The notes below the pieces were generated by a model, which was given only the letters and a program-made list of their open reading frames with translations, had not been told where the DNA came from and searched no databases. A stretch of DNA of 64,000 bases. Source: Sphingomonas cavernae. GTDB taxonomy: Bacteria; Pseudomonadota; Alphaproteobacteria; Sphingomonadales; Sphingomonadaceae. The position numbers were made by a program, and so were the translations under genes. This document shows positions 26,612-35,404 of the stretch, piece by piece. Within the stretch, counting starts at the first letter, position 1. Every line of letters begins with the position of its first letter. The stretch lies in NCBI RefSeq assembly GCF_003590775.1, contig NZ_QYUM01000004.1:868001-932000 (forward strand), written 5' to 3'.

Positions 26612-27967
26612 TCAGACGACTCCATAGGCAAGCATGGCGTCGGCGACCTTCTTGAAACCCGCGATATTCGCGCCGCGGACATAGTCGACATAGTCATCCG
26701 ACACGCGGCCATATTGCAGGCAACTATTGTGGATGCCTTCCATGATATCGAGCAGAAGCTGCTGAAGTTCCGCTTCCTTCCATGAGCGGCGCTCGGAATT
26801 CTGGCTCATCTCCAGGCCCGAGACCGCGACTCCCCCCGCATTGGCAGCCTTGCCGGGGGCGAAGAGGATCTTCGCATCCTTGAAGACGTGGACGCCCTCG
26901 AGGTTGGTCGGCATGTTGGCGCCTTCGGAAACCGCAAAGCAGCCATTCTTGACGAGTGTCTTCGCATCCGCGCCGAGCAGCTCATTCTGCGTCGCGCAGG
27001 GCAGCGCAACGTCGCACGGGACGCCCCAGGGCGTCTTGCCCTCGTGGAAGGTCGCGTTCCTGTACTCGGCGACATAGTCGGCGATCCGCCCGCGTCTCTT
27101 GGTCTTGTGCGCCTTCACCCAGTTGATCTTTTCCAGATCAATGCCGTCAGGATCGTGGATGAAGCCCTGACTGTCGGACAGCGTCAGCACCTTGCCGCCG
27201 AGCTGGGTCACCTTCTCGGCTGCATGTGTCGCCACATTGCCCGAGCCCGAGATAACGGCGGTCAGACCCGCCAGGTCCCTGCCCCTGGTCCCCAGCATGT
27301 TCTGGAGGAAATAGGTTGCACCATAGCCCGTCGCCTCGGGCCGGATCAGCGAGCCGCCGAATTCGATGCCCTTGCCCGTCAGCACGCCCGTGAACTGGTT
27401 GGTGATGCGCTTGTATTGGCCGAACATATAGCCGATCTCGCGCGCACCCACGCCAATATCGCCCGCGGGCACGTCGACGTCAGCGCCAACATGGCGGTAG
27501 AGCTCGGTCATAAAGCTCTGGCAGAAGCGCATCACCTCATGGTCGCTCTTGCCCTTGGGATTGAAGTTCGCGCCGCCCTTGCCGCCACCCATCGGGAGCC
27601 CGGTCAGCGCATTCTTGAAGGTCTGCTCGAAAGCGAGGAACTTGAGCACGCTTTCCGTCACCGAAGGGTGGAAGCGGATGCCGCCCTTATAGGGTCCGAT
27701 CGCGTTGTTGTTCTGCACGCGCCACCCGCGCTGGACGCGGATATTGCCCTTGTCGTCCTCCCAGCAGACGCGGAAGGAAATCACGCGATCGGGCTCGGCG
27801 ATCCGCCGCAGGATCTGATAATGGTGATATTCTTCCTTGTCGGCGATGAAGTCGAAAATATCCTCGGCGACTTCCTGCACCGCCTGCACGAACTCGTCCT
27901 GCCCCGGATTGCGCTTCTTCACCCCCTCGATGAAGGTCGGCAGATCCACATGATCACTAACGGCCAT
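26612..27967 (-). CDS. gdhA: NADP-specific glutamate dehydrogenase
   Basis: 451-residue enzyme converting 2-oxoglutarate and ammonia to glutamate. Segments include GPYKGGIRFHPSV, LPMGGGKGGANFNPKG (catalytic Lys), DVPAGDIGVGAREIGYMFG, SGSGNVATHAAEK (nucleotide fold) and CFAVSEGANMPT. The reading frame extends 187 codons upstream, but MAVSDHVDLPTF at 27967 is the normal start. It heads a minus-strand run with the crystallin-like, CHAD and CYTH genes. Ammonia assimilation has no clear link with those products. Confidence 0.96.
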   Translation of the reverse strand: MAVSDHVDLPTFIEGVKKRNPGQDEFVQAVQEVAEDIFDFIADKEEYHHYQILRRIAEPDRVISFRVCWEDDKGNIRVQRGWRVQNNNAIGPYKGGIRFHPSVTESVLKFLAFEQTFKNALTGLPMGGGKGGANFNPKGKSDHEVMRFCQSFMTELYRHVGADVDVPAGDIGVGAREIGYMFGQYKRITNQFTGVLTGKGIEFGGSLIRPEATGYGATYFLQNMLGTRGRDLAGLTAVISGSGNVATHAAEKVTQLGGKVLTLSDSQGFIHDPDGIDLEKINWVKAHKTKRRGRIADYVAEYRNATFHEGKTPWGVPCDVALPCATQNELLGADAKTLVKNGCFAVSEGANMPTNLEGVHVFKDAKILFAPGKAANAGGVAVSGLEMSQNSERRSWKEAELQQLLLDIMEGIHNSCLQYGRVSDDYVDYVRGANIAGFKKVADAMLAYGVV

Positions 27968-28166
27968 TCCTCGCCCCCTGCTCTTCAAACAGTTATCAGG
28001 CGACCCATCCATGGCGGCTCCTGTTCGAGTCGGAGCCGTCCATTGCGAAGAAAGGCTTATCACGTTTTCGCTGCGAAACGAGCGCTGGTTTCCGCGGGTA
28101 GGGAAGCCGCCGGTTTCGCGGTATCGTGAGCCCAACGCTGGCTTCGTGGACCGGAGGGAGATCGTT

Positions 28167-28709
28167 ATGGCGCAGGCGCAATATTCCGATGAGGCAATCG
28201 CGGCGGCGACGGGCAGGACATGGCCCGAATGGCGGCAGCTACTCGACGGCATCGACGCCGCAAAGCTGTCGCACAAGGACATTGCGGCGAAACTCCACAG
28301 CGAACATGGCGTGCCGGGCTGGTGGTCGCAGATGCTCACGGTCGAATATGAGCGCGCGATCGGCCGCCGCGTGATCGGACAGACCTGCACGGGCGACTTT
28401 TCCGCCGCTGCCACGCGCACGCTGCCGGGAGACAAGGACGCGGCGATCGCGGCCTGGCGCGCAGCGGTCGCGGGAATGGACACGTTCGACGGCGTGCCCT
28501 TTGCGGGCCCCCCACGCGAAAGCAGCACCGAGAAATGGCGCTACTGGCGCGTCGACCTTGCCGACGGCACCAAGGTGACCGCGATGGGATCGGATAAGGC
28601 GCCGGGAAAGGCGGGGCTCGCGGTCAATCACGACAAGCTGGCGGATGCCGACGCGGTGGCGCGGTGGAAGGGGTATTGGGGGCCGTTTTTGAAGGGGGTT
28701 GGTGGGTGA
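28167..28709 (+). CDS. DUF4287-like domain protein with SRPBCC-like tail
   Basis: 180 residues. The N-terminal half has the DUF4287 pattern W-x-E-W-x-x-L-L-D ... H-K-D-I-A-x-x-L ... HGVPGWWSQMLTVEYERAIG. The C-terminal half (KDAAIAAWRAAVAGMDTF, YWRVDLADGTKVTAMGS, NHDKLADADAVARWKGYWG) resembles the end of SRPBCC/AHSA1 proteins. GGAGGGAG lies seven bases before the ATG at 28167. Divergent from gdhA. Function unknown; a ligand-binding or stress role is only a guess. Confidence 0.68.
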   Translation: MAQAQYSDEAIAAATGRTWPEWRQLLDGIDAAKLSHKDIAAKLHSEHGVPGWWSQMLTVEYERAIGRRVIGQTCTGDFSAAATRTLPGDKDAAIAAWRAAVAGMDTFDGVPFAGPPRESSTEKWRYWRVDLADGTKVTAMGSDKAPGKAGLAVNHDKLADADAVARWKGYWGPFLKGVGG

Positions 28710-28820
28710 GGTGGTTGACGCGGGGAGACTGCTATCGCCGCAAAGTCGGTCATCTATCCGGCTCCCCTCCTTACCATTAAGCTGACGCTGCAAGAGAGCC
28801 AAAAACAAGGACAAAAATCC

Positions 28821-29129
28821 ATGGTGCAGCCGTTTGCTGTGAATGCCGAAATCCTCGAAAGGGCAAGGCTTCTTAACGACGCTACTGTGACGCTTTATGA
28901 TTGGATGGCCGACGATGTCCGAGACGGGCGCAATCTAATCGCTACGAACCGCGACGGCACAGAACTCTGGAGAGCTAAGCCGGTCGTCTTTAACGATCCA
29001 AGGCAACAAGATTGCTTCACCGCGATTCGATGGGACGGCGTGAGCCTCACCGCGTTCACGTGGTCTGGCTACAAAGTCTCCGTTGATCCAGACGACGGGA
29101 ATATTACGGTTCTCGCGTTCACGAAGTAG
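28821..29129 (+). CDS. Hypothetical protein (102 aa), compositionally atypical
   Basis: Small acidic protein (LYDWMADDVRDGRNLIATNR, ELWRAKPVVFND, YKVSVDPDDGN) with no recognised domain. AAGGA lies about ten bases before the ATG. Codons are clearly less GC-rich than in neighbours (for example CTT, AAC, GAT, ATC, TTT mixtures). That suggests a recently acquired or fast-evolving gene. No partner is obvious. Confidence 0.5.
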   Translation: MVQPFAVNAEILERARLLNDATVTLYDWMADDVRDGRNLIATNRDGTELWRAKPVVFNDPRQQDCFTAIRWDGVSLTAFTWSGYKVSVDPDDGNITVLAFTK

Positions 29130-29231
29130 CGGATTGGTGATCATGCTTCGTGACCGTCCGCTATCGGGCTAGCCTTTCCCATAAGCCGCCAGTCCGCTCA
29201 CCACGACAAACCAGACTTCAAAGCCAAATGA

Positions 29232-29330
29232 CGTTCGGGCTGAGCCTGTCGAAGCCCTTTCGTTTCAATCTGGTACCGGGGACAGGGAGGGAACAGGAAG
29301 CGAAGGGCTTCGACAGGCTCAGCCCGAACG
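29232..29330. repeat. 28-bp perfect inverted repeat (sphingomonad-type element)
   Basis: Arms at 29232-29259 and 29303-29330 are exact reverse complements (core ttcgggctgagcctgtcgaa), separated by 43 bases. This core is recalled as one of the most frequent dispersed intergenic repeats in Sphingomonadaceae. No coding capacity. Confidence 0.85.
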
Positions 29331-29353
29331 GGTTTTGACAGGGGCTCAGGTCG

Positions 29354-29878
29354 TCAGCCCGCAGGCTTGTCGAGGATTACCTTCAACCGTCCGAGTTGTT
29401 CGGCGAGCACCTTGTCGACGACGGGCGCGATACCCTTCAACCCGCCCGGCATGTAGCCGCTGGCGACATAACGCTGGGTGATCTTCGCGCCACCCGGCGC
29501 GGGTTCGATCGTCCAGGTCATCGTCGCGGTGATCGCTTCGGACTGGAGCGGGCCGAGCCCGCCCACGAAGCGCAGCACCTTTCCCGGTTGCGCGTAGATG
29601 ATGCGGCCATGCTCGATCGTGCCGCCGCCCGGTGTCCTTTCGCAGAAGCAGCCGCCGGCGCGCGCGTCGATCGTCATGTTCTTCGCGTCGCCGCTATAGC
29701 TGTGTTCGCCGTTCCACCACTGGCCGGGATTGCGCAGCGCGTCATAGGCGGCAGCGGGCGTTGCCTTCACCGTTTCGACGCTGACGACCTCGAAGCCGCC
29801 ATCGCTTGCGGACTTCACTTCTGCGGCGGCGGGCGTCGCGATGGCTAGACCAGCAATGGCGAGCAGAAACAGTTTCAT
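29354..29878 (-). CDS. Exported SRPBCC-family protein
   Basis: 174 residues with a signal peptide (MKLFLLAIAGLAIATPAAA-EV) and a START-like domain: VETVKATPAAAYDALRNPGQW, CERTPGGGTIEHGRIIYAQP, VLRFVGGLGPLQ, TMTWTIEP and the C-terminal helix LAEQLGRLKVIL. The apparent extended N-terminus (PRKRESS) derives from a repeat element, so 29878 is the start. It is a periplasmic relative of polyketide-cyclase-like lipid-binding proteins. Ligand unknown. Confidence 0.8.
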   Translation of the reverse strand: MKLFLLAIAGLAIATPAAAEVKSASDGGFEVVSVETVKATPAAAYDALRNPGQWWNGEHSYSGDAKNMTIDARAGGCFCERTPGGGTIEHGRIIYAQPGKVLRFVGGLGPLQSEAITATMTWTIEPAPGGAKITQRYVASGYMPGGLKGIAPVVDKVLAEQLGRLKVILDKPAG

Positions 29879-29895
29879 GGCGGCACCCCCTATCA

Positions 29896-30024
29896 TGTCA
29901 TCCCCGCGAAAGAGCGCCGGGTTGAACATGCCCCGCATGTTCAAGGATCGTCTGGGGGACGATCCGACCCGGCACTGATCCAGATCGGCATCGTAGCTGG
30001 ATTCCCGCTTTCGCGGGAATGACA
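29896..30024. repeat. Inverted-repeat intergenic element with GTCATTCCCGCGAAAG ends
   Basis: Outer arms tgtcatccccgcgaaag (29896-29912) and ctttcgcgggaatgaca (30008-30024) are near-perfect inverted repeats. A second hairpin, ttgaacatg-ccccg-catgttcaa, lies inside. The 129-bp unit matches the common alphaproteobacterial intergenic element that translates as PRKRES on one strand. It sits just upstream of the SRPBCC gene and downstream of adk. Confidence 0.75.
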
Positions 30025-30041
30025 ATTTTGAAGGGAACCGC

Positions 30042-30692
30042 TCAGCGGCCGTCGAGGATCGCCTCGATCGCGTCGTTGACGTGCGCGATGTCGGCCATGC
30101 CGTCGACGCGCTTCACCAGACCGCGCGCTTCGTAGATCGGCAGGATCGGCGCAGTCTTGGCGCGATATTCGGCCATGCGCGTGCGCACCGTCTCGGCATT
30201 GTCGTCGGGACGGCGCTTGAACTCGGTGCCGCCGCAGACGTCGCAGACGCCCTCGACCTTGGGCTGCTTGAACGTATCGTGATAGCCCTCACCGCACTTC
30301 GCGCAGGTGAAACGGCCGGTGATGCGCTCGACGAGCGCGTCCTCGTCAACCTCGAGCTCGATAACATGATCGAGCGTGCGTCCGCGATCGGCAAGGATCT
30401 GGTCCAGCGATTCGGCCTGCGCCGCGGTGCGCGGATAGCCGTCGAAGATCGCGCCCTTGTCTGGGCCCATATCGTCGAGCTTGTCACCGATCAGCGCAGA
30501 GACGATCTCGTCCGAAACGAGTTCGCCCGCATCCATCACGGCCTTGGCCTTGAGGCCGACGGGTGTGCCCGCCTTCACCGCCTCGCGGAGCATGTCACCG
30601 GTGGAGAGCTGTACCATGTCGTGCTCTGCGACGAGCCGGCTTGCCTGTGTCCCCTTGCCCGCCCCCGGCGGGCCCAACAGGATTATATTCAA
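30042..30692 (-). CDS. adk: Adenylate kinase (zinc-lid form)
   Basis: 216 residues. P-loop GPPGAGKGTQ, DGYPRTAAQAE and a lid with four cysteines (CAKC ... CDVC) expected to bind zinc. It interconverts AMP, ADP and ATP. The start is TTG at 30692, overlapping the secY stop (TTGA), with GGGAG upstream. It is the last gene of the spc operon here. A repeat element and SRPBCC gene follow, so alpha-operon genes are not directly downstream. Confidence 0.97.
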   Translation of the reverse strand: MNIILLGPPGAGKGTQASRLVAEHDMVQLSTGDMLREAVKAGTPVGLKAKAVMDAGELVSDEIVSALIGDKLDDMGPDKGAIFDGYPRTAAQAESLDQILADRGRTLDHVIELEVDEDALVERITGRFTCAKCGEGYHDTFKQPKVEGVCDVCGGTEFKRRPDDNAETVRTRMAEYRAKTAPILPIYEARGLVKRVDGMADIAHVNDAIEAILDGR

Positions 30693-32056
30693 CGCGCTCT
30701 CCCGCCTTTCAATTTCGCCTTCTTGATGAGGTCGCCATATTGATGTGCCAGCAGATGGCTCTGGATCTGCGTCACCGTGTCCATAGTCACGTTGACCACG
30801 ATGAGCAGGCTCGTGCCACCCAGGTAGAAGGGTATGCCCGCCGCCGAGATCAGATATTCGGGGACGAGGCAGATCACCGTCAGGTACGCCGCGCCGATCA
30901 CGGTGATGCGCGTCAGCACATAATCGAGATAATCGGCGGTGTTCTTGCCCGGACGGATGCCGGGGATGAAGCCGCCATAGCGCTTCAGGTTGTCCGCGGT
31001 TTCCTCGGGATTGAAGACGACGGCGGTATAGAAGAAGCAGAAGAAGATGATGCCCGCGGCATAGAGCGCCATGTAGAGCGGCGCGCCGTGCTGGAGCGCG
31101 GTGGTGACGCCGATGATGAAATCGCCCGTCGCGCTCTCGCCCGTCACCTGCTGCCCCGAGAACTGGACGAGCGTGAGCGGCATGAGCAGCAGCGAGGAGG
31201 CGAAGATCGGGGGGATCACGCCCGCGGTGTTGATCTTGAGCGGCAGGTGGCTTTTTTCCGCCTGCATCAGTCCGCGTTGCGTCTGGCGTTTGGGATACTG
31301 GATCAGCACGCGGCGCTGCGCGCGCTCCATGAAGCAGATGAACGCGATCAGGCCGAGCGCAAGCGCGATGATCCCGAGGATCAGCAGCGGCGACATCGAG
31401 CCCGTACGGCCGCCTTCGAACAGGTTGGCGAGCGCCATCGGAAGCTGCGAGACGATGCCCGCCATGATGATGAGCGAAACGCCATTGCCGACGCCGCGGC
31501 TGGTGATCTGCTCACCCAGCCACATCAGGAACATCGTGCCGCCGATGAGCGAAATCACCGCTGCGATGCGGAAGGTCCAGCCCGGCTCGACGACCGCGGA
31601 CATACCCTGCGTCGCGCCCCAGGCTTCGAGCCCAACCGCGATGAAATAGCCCTGGATCGCGGTCAGGCCGACAGTGCCGTAACGCGTATACTGGTTGAGC
31701 CGCTTGCGCCCGCTCTCACCCTCTTTCTTGATGGCGGAGAGCGTGGGCGACAATGCGGTCGCGAGCTGCACGACGATCGAGGCGGTGATGTAAGGCATCA
31801 CGCCCAGCGCGATCACGCTCATGCGCTCGAGCGAACCGCCCGAGAAGGTGTTGAAGAAGTCGAGGACGCCGCCGCGAGTCGTGTCGTAGAGCGTCGCGAG
31901 CGCGCGCGGGTCGACGCCCGGCAGCGGCACATGGCTCATCAACCGGAAGATGATGAGCGCGCCCAGCGTGAACCACAGCCGCTTCTTGAGCTCGGTGGCC
32001 TGCGCGAATTTGGACAGGTTCAGGTTGGATGCGAGATTATCGGCTGCGGATGCCAT
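30689..32056 (-). CDS. secY: Protein translocase subunit SecY
   Basis: 455-residue inner-membrane channel protein with ten predicted helices. Recognisable parts are GVDPRAL, GVMPYITASIVVQL (helix 2), YTRYGTVGLTAIQG and FIPGIRPGKNTADYLDYVLTR. It forms the channel with SecE and SecG. It is located in the spc operon, 111 bases after rplO and overlapping adk by four bases. Confidence 0.98.
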   Translation of the reverse strand: MASAADNLASNLNLSKFAQATELKKRLWFTLGALIIFRLMSHVPLPGVDPRALATLYDTTRGGVLDFFNTFSGGSLERMSVIALGVMPYITASIVVQLATALSPTLSAIKKEGESGRKRLNQYTRYGTVGLTAIQGYFIAVGLEAWGATQGMSAVVEPGWTFRIAAVISLIGGTMFLMWLGEQITSRGVGNGVSLIIMAGIVSQLPMALANLFEGGRTGSMSPLLILGIIALALGLIAFICFMERAQRRVLIQYPKRQTQRGLMQAEKSHLPLKINTAGVIPPIFASSLLLMPLTLVQFSGQQVTGESATGDFIIGVTTALQHGAPLYMALYAAGIIFFCFFYTAVVFNPEETADNLKRYGGFIPGIRPGKNTADYLDYVLTRITVIGAAYLTVICLVPEYLISAAGIPFYLGGTSLLIVVNVTMDTVTQIQSHLLAHQYGDLIKKAKLKGGRAR

Positions 32057-32167
32057 AAATGTTCTGGACCCCGAAAAACATGAGCGGCGGAATGCATCGC
32101 TGCCCCCCGCCGCCCCATATAGTGTGCGATCCGGCTTTGTCTAAGCCTGATGCGGCGAAAAGCGGCG

Positions 32168-32722
32168 TCAGGCTTTCGCCGCTGCCTTCTTCGCTTCCTT
32201 TTCGGCAGCGCGGACCTTCTGGACCGTGCGATGCTTGGCCTTGGCCTTGTCCGCCGCGGCGACAACCTCGATCACTTCGACCGAACCGCCAGCCTTCTCG
32301 ATGGCTTCCTTCGCGCCCTTGGACACGCCGGCAACCTTGAACGACAGCTTCGTGCTGAACTCACCCTTGCCCAGGATGCGGACGCCATCCTTGCCGCCGC
32401 GCGCAACGCCGGCAGCCTTGAGCGCGGCATGATCGATCACGCCCTTGGCGTCGAGCTTCTTGGCATCGACCAGCTTCTGGATCGCGCCCAGGTTCACTTC
32501 CGCGAAGTCCTTGGCGAAGATGTTGTTGAAGCCGCGCTTCGGGATGCGCATGTGGAGCGGCATCTGACCGCCCTCGAAGCCGTTGATCGCAACGCCCGAG
32601 CGTGCCTTGGCACCCTTCTGACCGCGGCCGGCGGTCTTGCCGAGCCCCGAGCCGATACCACGGCCGACGCGCACGCGCTCCTTGCGGGCGCCCTTGTTGT
32701 CACGGATGTCGTTGAGTTTCAT
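32168..32722 (-). CDS. rplO: 50S ribosomal protein L15
   Basis: 184 residues, longer than the usual 145. Conserved [38 protein letters not shown] and [17 protein letters not shown] are present. A C-terminal Lys/Ala-rich extension (about 150-184, [20 protein letters not shown]) is added, a pattern seen in some alphaproteobacterial L15 proteins. It begins 121 bases after rpmD, across a gap holding two hairpins. Confidence 0.97.
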   Translation of the reverse strand: MKLNDIRDNKGARKERVRVGRGIGSGLGKTAGRGQKGAKARSGVAINGFEGGQMPLHMRIPKRGFNNIFAKDFAEVNLGAIQKLVDAKKLDAKGVIDHAALKAAGVARGGKDGVRILGKGEFSTKLSFKVAGVSKGAKEAIEKAGGSVEVIEVVAAADKAKAKHRTVQKVRAAEKEAKKAAAKA

Positions 32723-32770
32723 GTCTTGCACTCGCTTTCGCTATGTTCGCGCTGAACTTTAAACGACTGC

Positions 32771-32829
32771 ACCCCGGCTTTGCGGCCGGGGTCCAGTTCG
32801 GGTGGGGCCTTAGCCCGGCTTGCGCCGGG
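32771..32829. repeat. Two consecutive GC-rich hairpins inside the spc operon
   Basis: First: accccggc (32771-32778) / gccggggt (32785-32792), a perfect eight-base stem with six-base loop. Second: cccggc (32814-32819) / gccggg (32824-32829), four-base loop. They lie between rpmD and rplO. No U-run follows, so full termination is not expected. They resemble the CCCCGGC-TTTGCG-GCCGGGG-type intergenic palindromes. Confidence 0.6.
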
Positions 32830-32843
32830 GTGCCAGCCCGATT

Positions 32844-33026
32844 TTAGTCGGCCACCTGCACGAGGTGGTGGACCTTCTGCACCATGCCGCGGATCGAGGG
32901 AGTATCCTCCAGCTCGACCGTGCGGTGCATCTTGTTGAGGCCGAGGCCGATCAGCGTCTTGCGCTGGCTCGGATCGCGGCGGATCGGAGAACCCGTCTGG
33001 GTAACCTTGATCGTCTTCTTGGCCAT
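32844..33026 (-). CDS. rpmD: 50S ribosomal protein L30
   Basis: 60-residue bacterial L30: [39 protein letters not shown] and VHHLVQV. Normal length. Five bases after rpsE; the next gene rplO is 121 bases away, beyond two hairpins. Confidence 0.97.
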   Translation of the reverse strand: MAKKTIKVTQTGSPIRRDPSQRKTLIGLGLNKMHRTVELEDTPSIRGMVQKVHHLVQVAD

Positions 33027-33031
33027 GTGAT

Positions 33032-33757
33032 TTACTCCACGACCGCTTCGGCGTCGGCCTGGGCAACCGCCTCGGAGGCGCCGCCGCGACGCAGCAGATC
33101 GGCAATCTTCTTGCCGCGACGCTGCGCAACCGACTTGGGGCTGGTCTGTTCGCCAAGCGCCTCGAAGGTCGCCCGGATCATGTTGTACGGGTTGGACGTG
33201 CCGACCGACTTGGTCACCACATCGGCAACGCCGAGGCTCTCGAAGACGGCGCGCATCGGGCCGCCCGCGATGATGCCGGTACCCGCAGGTGCCGAACGCA
33301 GCGTCACCTTGCCCGCGCCGAAATGGCCGTTGCCATCATGGTGCAGCGTGCGACCTTCCTTCAGCGGAACGCGGACCATTGCCTTCTTGGCAGCAGCGGT
33401 CGCCTTCGAAATCGCCTCAGGCACCTCGCGCGCCTTGCCATGGCCGAAGCCTGCACGGCCCTTGCCATCGCCGACGACGACGAGTGCAGCGAAGCCAAAG
33501 CGCTTGCCGCCCTTCACCGTCTTCGAGACGCGGTTGATGTGGACGAGCTTCTCGATGAGCTCCTCGCCCTGTTCTTCCTGCGAACCACCGCGGCGGTCGT
33601 CGCGACGGCCACGGCCGCCACGGTCACGATCGCCGCCGCCGCCACGGCCGCCACGGCCGCCACGCGGGCCACGGGGACCACGACCCTCGGTCGGCTGACC
33701 TTCGGCAGCGGCTGCGGGAGCGGCTTCGACGCCCTTGTTTTCGGTTTCGTCAGCCAT
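33032..33757 (-). CDS. rpsE: 30S ribosomal protein S5 with Arg/Gly-rich N-terminal extension
   Basis: 241 residues against about 167 in E. coli. The core (from about residue 65) is standard: [40 protein letters not shown] and [13 protein letters not shown]. The first 65 residues are an unstructured extension with Ala/Glu, then [20 protein letters not shown] and [10 protein letters not shown], an RGG-box-like RNA-binding composition. ATG 33757 is the only start consistent with its spacing of two bases from rplR. Confidence 0.97.
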   Translation of the reverse strand: MADETENKGVEAAPAAAAEGQPTEGRGPRGPRGGRGGRGGGGDRDRGGRGRRDDRRGGSQEEQGEELIEKLVHINRVSKTVKGGKRFGFAALVVVGDGKGRAGFGHGKAREVPEAISKATAAAKKAMVRVPLKEGRTLHHDGNGHFGAGKVTLRSAPAGTGIIAGGPMRAVFESLGVADVVTKSVGTSNPYNMIRATFEALGEQTSPKSVAQRRGKKIADLLRRGGASEAVAQADAEAVVE

Positions 33758-33759
33758 AA

Positions 33760-34113
33760 TCAGAACTCCAATCCGCCTTCACGCGCGGCATCCGCCAGCG
33801 CCTTGACGCGTCCATGAAACAGGAAGCCGCCACGGTCGAACACCACCCTGGTGACGCCCGCCTTCTTGGCTTTTTCGGCGACGCGCTTGCCAACGTCGGC
33901 CGCAGCCTCGGCAGTGGCGCCGGTCTTGCCGCGAACATCCTTTTCCAGCGTCGAGGCCGAAGCGAGGGTCTTGCCCGCCGCATCGTCGATGACCTGGGCA
34001 TAGATGTGCCTGCCCGAGCGATGAACCGAAAGCCGGGGACGCAGCGCGCCGCGGGCCTTGAGTGCGGTGCGGACGCGCTGACGGCGCCGCTCGAAGAGAG
34101 AGAGTTTCGCCAT
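33760..34113 (-). CDS. rplR: 50S ribosomal protein L18
   Basis: 117-residue 5S-rRNA-binding protein: [28 protein letters not shown] and [20 protein letters not shown] at the C-terminus. Normal length. Three bases after rplF and two before rpsE, so tightly linked in the spc operon. Confidence 0.97.
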   Translation of the reverse strand: MAKLSLFERRRQRVRTALKARGALRPRLSVHRSGRHIYAQVIDDAAGKTLASASTLEKDVRGKTGATAEAAADVGKRVAEKAKKAGVTRVVFDRGGFLFHGRVKALADAAREGGLEF

Positions 34114-34116
34114 GGC

Positions 34117-34650
34117 TTACTTCTTCTTGCCTTCTTTGCGGAAGATAAACTCGCCGCGATATTTGATGCCCTTGCCCTTATAGGGCTCCGGCTTGCGCCA
34201 GCGGCGGATTTCGGCCGCAACCTGGCCCACCTTCTGCTTGTCGATGCCCGAGATCTCGACCGTCGTGTTGTCCGGGGTCTTGATCTCGATGCCCTCGGGC
34301 ACGTCGATGTCTACATCGTGCGAGTAGCCGAGCTGAAGCTTGAGCTTCTTGCCCTGCGCGTTCGCGCGGTAGCCGACGCCCGTGATCTCGAGAACCTTGC
34401 TGAACCCGTCGGTCACGCCCGTGACCAGGTTCTGCACCAGCGTGCGGTGCATGCCCCAGAAGGAGCGCGCGCGCTTGGTCTCGTTGGCGGGCTTCACGAC
34501 GATGCGGCCGTCCTCGATGCCATAGCTGATGTCATCGAGCATGGGCATGGAGAGCGTGCCCTTCGGTCCCTTGACCGAAAGGATCGCGCCTTCGATGGTC
34601 GCCGTCACGCCCGCAGGCACGGTGACCGGAACTTTACCGATGCGGCTCAT
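34117..34650 (-). CDS. rplF: 50S ribosomal protein L6
   Basis: 177 residues: [47 protein letters not shown] and the C-terminal [20 protein letters not shown]. It binds 23S rRNA near the factor site. Its start overlaps the rpsH stop by one base. Confidence 0.98.
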   Translation of the reverse strand: MSRIGKVPVTVPAGVTATIEGAILSVKGPKGTLSMPMLDDISYGIEDGRIVVKPANETKRARSFWGMHRTLVQNLVTGVTDGFSKVLEITGVGYRANAQGKKLKLQLGYSHDVDIDVPEGIEIKTPDNTTVEISGIDKQKVGQVAAEIRRWRKPEPYKGKGIKYRGEFIFRKEGKKK

Positions 34651-35045
34651 CAGAACACCTCCGCCAGCACTTCGCCGCCGACATTCTGTTCGCGCGCTTC
34701 GGCGTCCGACAGAACGCCCTTCGGCGTCGACACGATGGTGATGCCAAGGCCGTTGCGAACGCGCGGGAGTTCCTTGGAACCCGAATAGACGCGACGGCCG
34801 GGCTTCGAGACGCGCGCGACATGCTGGATCGCGGGCTGGCCCTCGAAATATTTCAGCTCGATGCGCAGGCCGCTGTGATCGCCAAGCGCCTCTTCCTTGT
34901 AGCCGCGAATATAGCCTTCGCGCTGGAGCACGTCGAGGACGCGCGCGCGCAGCTTGGAAGCGGGGGAAACCACGCTGTCCTTGCGGGCCCGCTGGCCGTT
35001 GCGGATGCGGGTGAGCAGGTCACCCAAAGGATCGGTCAATGCCAT
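34650..35045 (-). CDS. rpsH: 30S ribosomal protein S8
   Basis: 131 residues: [26 protein letters not shown], the central [30 protein letters not shown] and the C-terminal [18 protein letters not shown]. In E. coli S8 represses the spc operon by binding near rplE; whether that holds here is unknown. It overlaps rplF by one base. Confidence 0.98.
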   Translation of the reverse strand: MALTDPLGDLLTRIRNGQRARKDSVVSPASKLRARVLDVLQREGYIRGYKEEALGDHSGLRIELKYFEGQPAIQHVARVSKPGRRVYSGSKELPRVRNGLGITIVSTPKGVLSDAEAREQNVGGEVLAEVF

Positions 35046-35057
35046 GATCTGTAATCC

Positions 35058-35363
35058 TTACCAGCTCGACTTCGTGACACCCGGGATCAGGCCCTTGTTG
35101 GCCAGATCACGCAGCTGCACGCGGCAGAGACGGAATTTGCGGTAATAGGCGCGCGGACGGCCCGTGAGCTCGCAGCGGTTGCGAATCCGCGTGGGATTCC
35201 CGTTGCGGGGGATCTCGGCCATCTTCAGCCGCGCAATCAGACGCTCGGTTTCATCGAGCGCGTTGTCCGCGGCAATCGCCTTCAGCTTCGCATAACGGCC
35301 GGCATATTTCTTCACCAGCTTCTTGCGACGCTCATTCTTGTTGATCGAACTCAGTTTCGCCAT
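35058..35363 (-). CDS. rpsN: 30S ribosomal protein S14 (long, zinc-free form)
   Basis: 101-residue long form without the CxxC...CxxC zinc motif of the short form. It shows [39 protein letters not shown] and [20 protein letters not shown]. Placed 41 bases after rplE and 12 before rpsH. Confidence 0.97.
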   Translation of the reverse strand: MAKLSSINKNERRKKLVKKYAGRYAKLKAIAADNALDETERLIARLKMAEIPRNGNPTRIRNRCELTGRPRAYYRKFRLCRVQLRDLANKGLIPGVTKSSW

Positions 35364-35404
35364 GACTTAAGTTCTCGCCTTTCCTGCTAGCGAGACGGAC
35401 CTTT

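Noticed and set aside
26888-28129. 413-codon plus-strand open frame
   Set aside because: Antisense to gdhA, which has full family similarity; the frame is a shadow of GC-rich codons.
29150-29338. 62-codon plus-strand frame
   Set aside because: It consists largely of the 28-bp inverted repeat.
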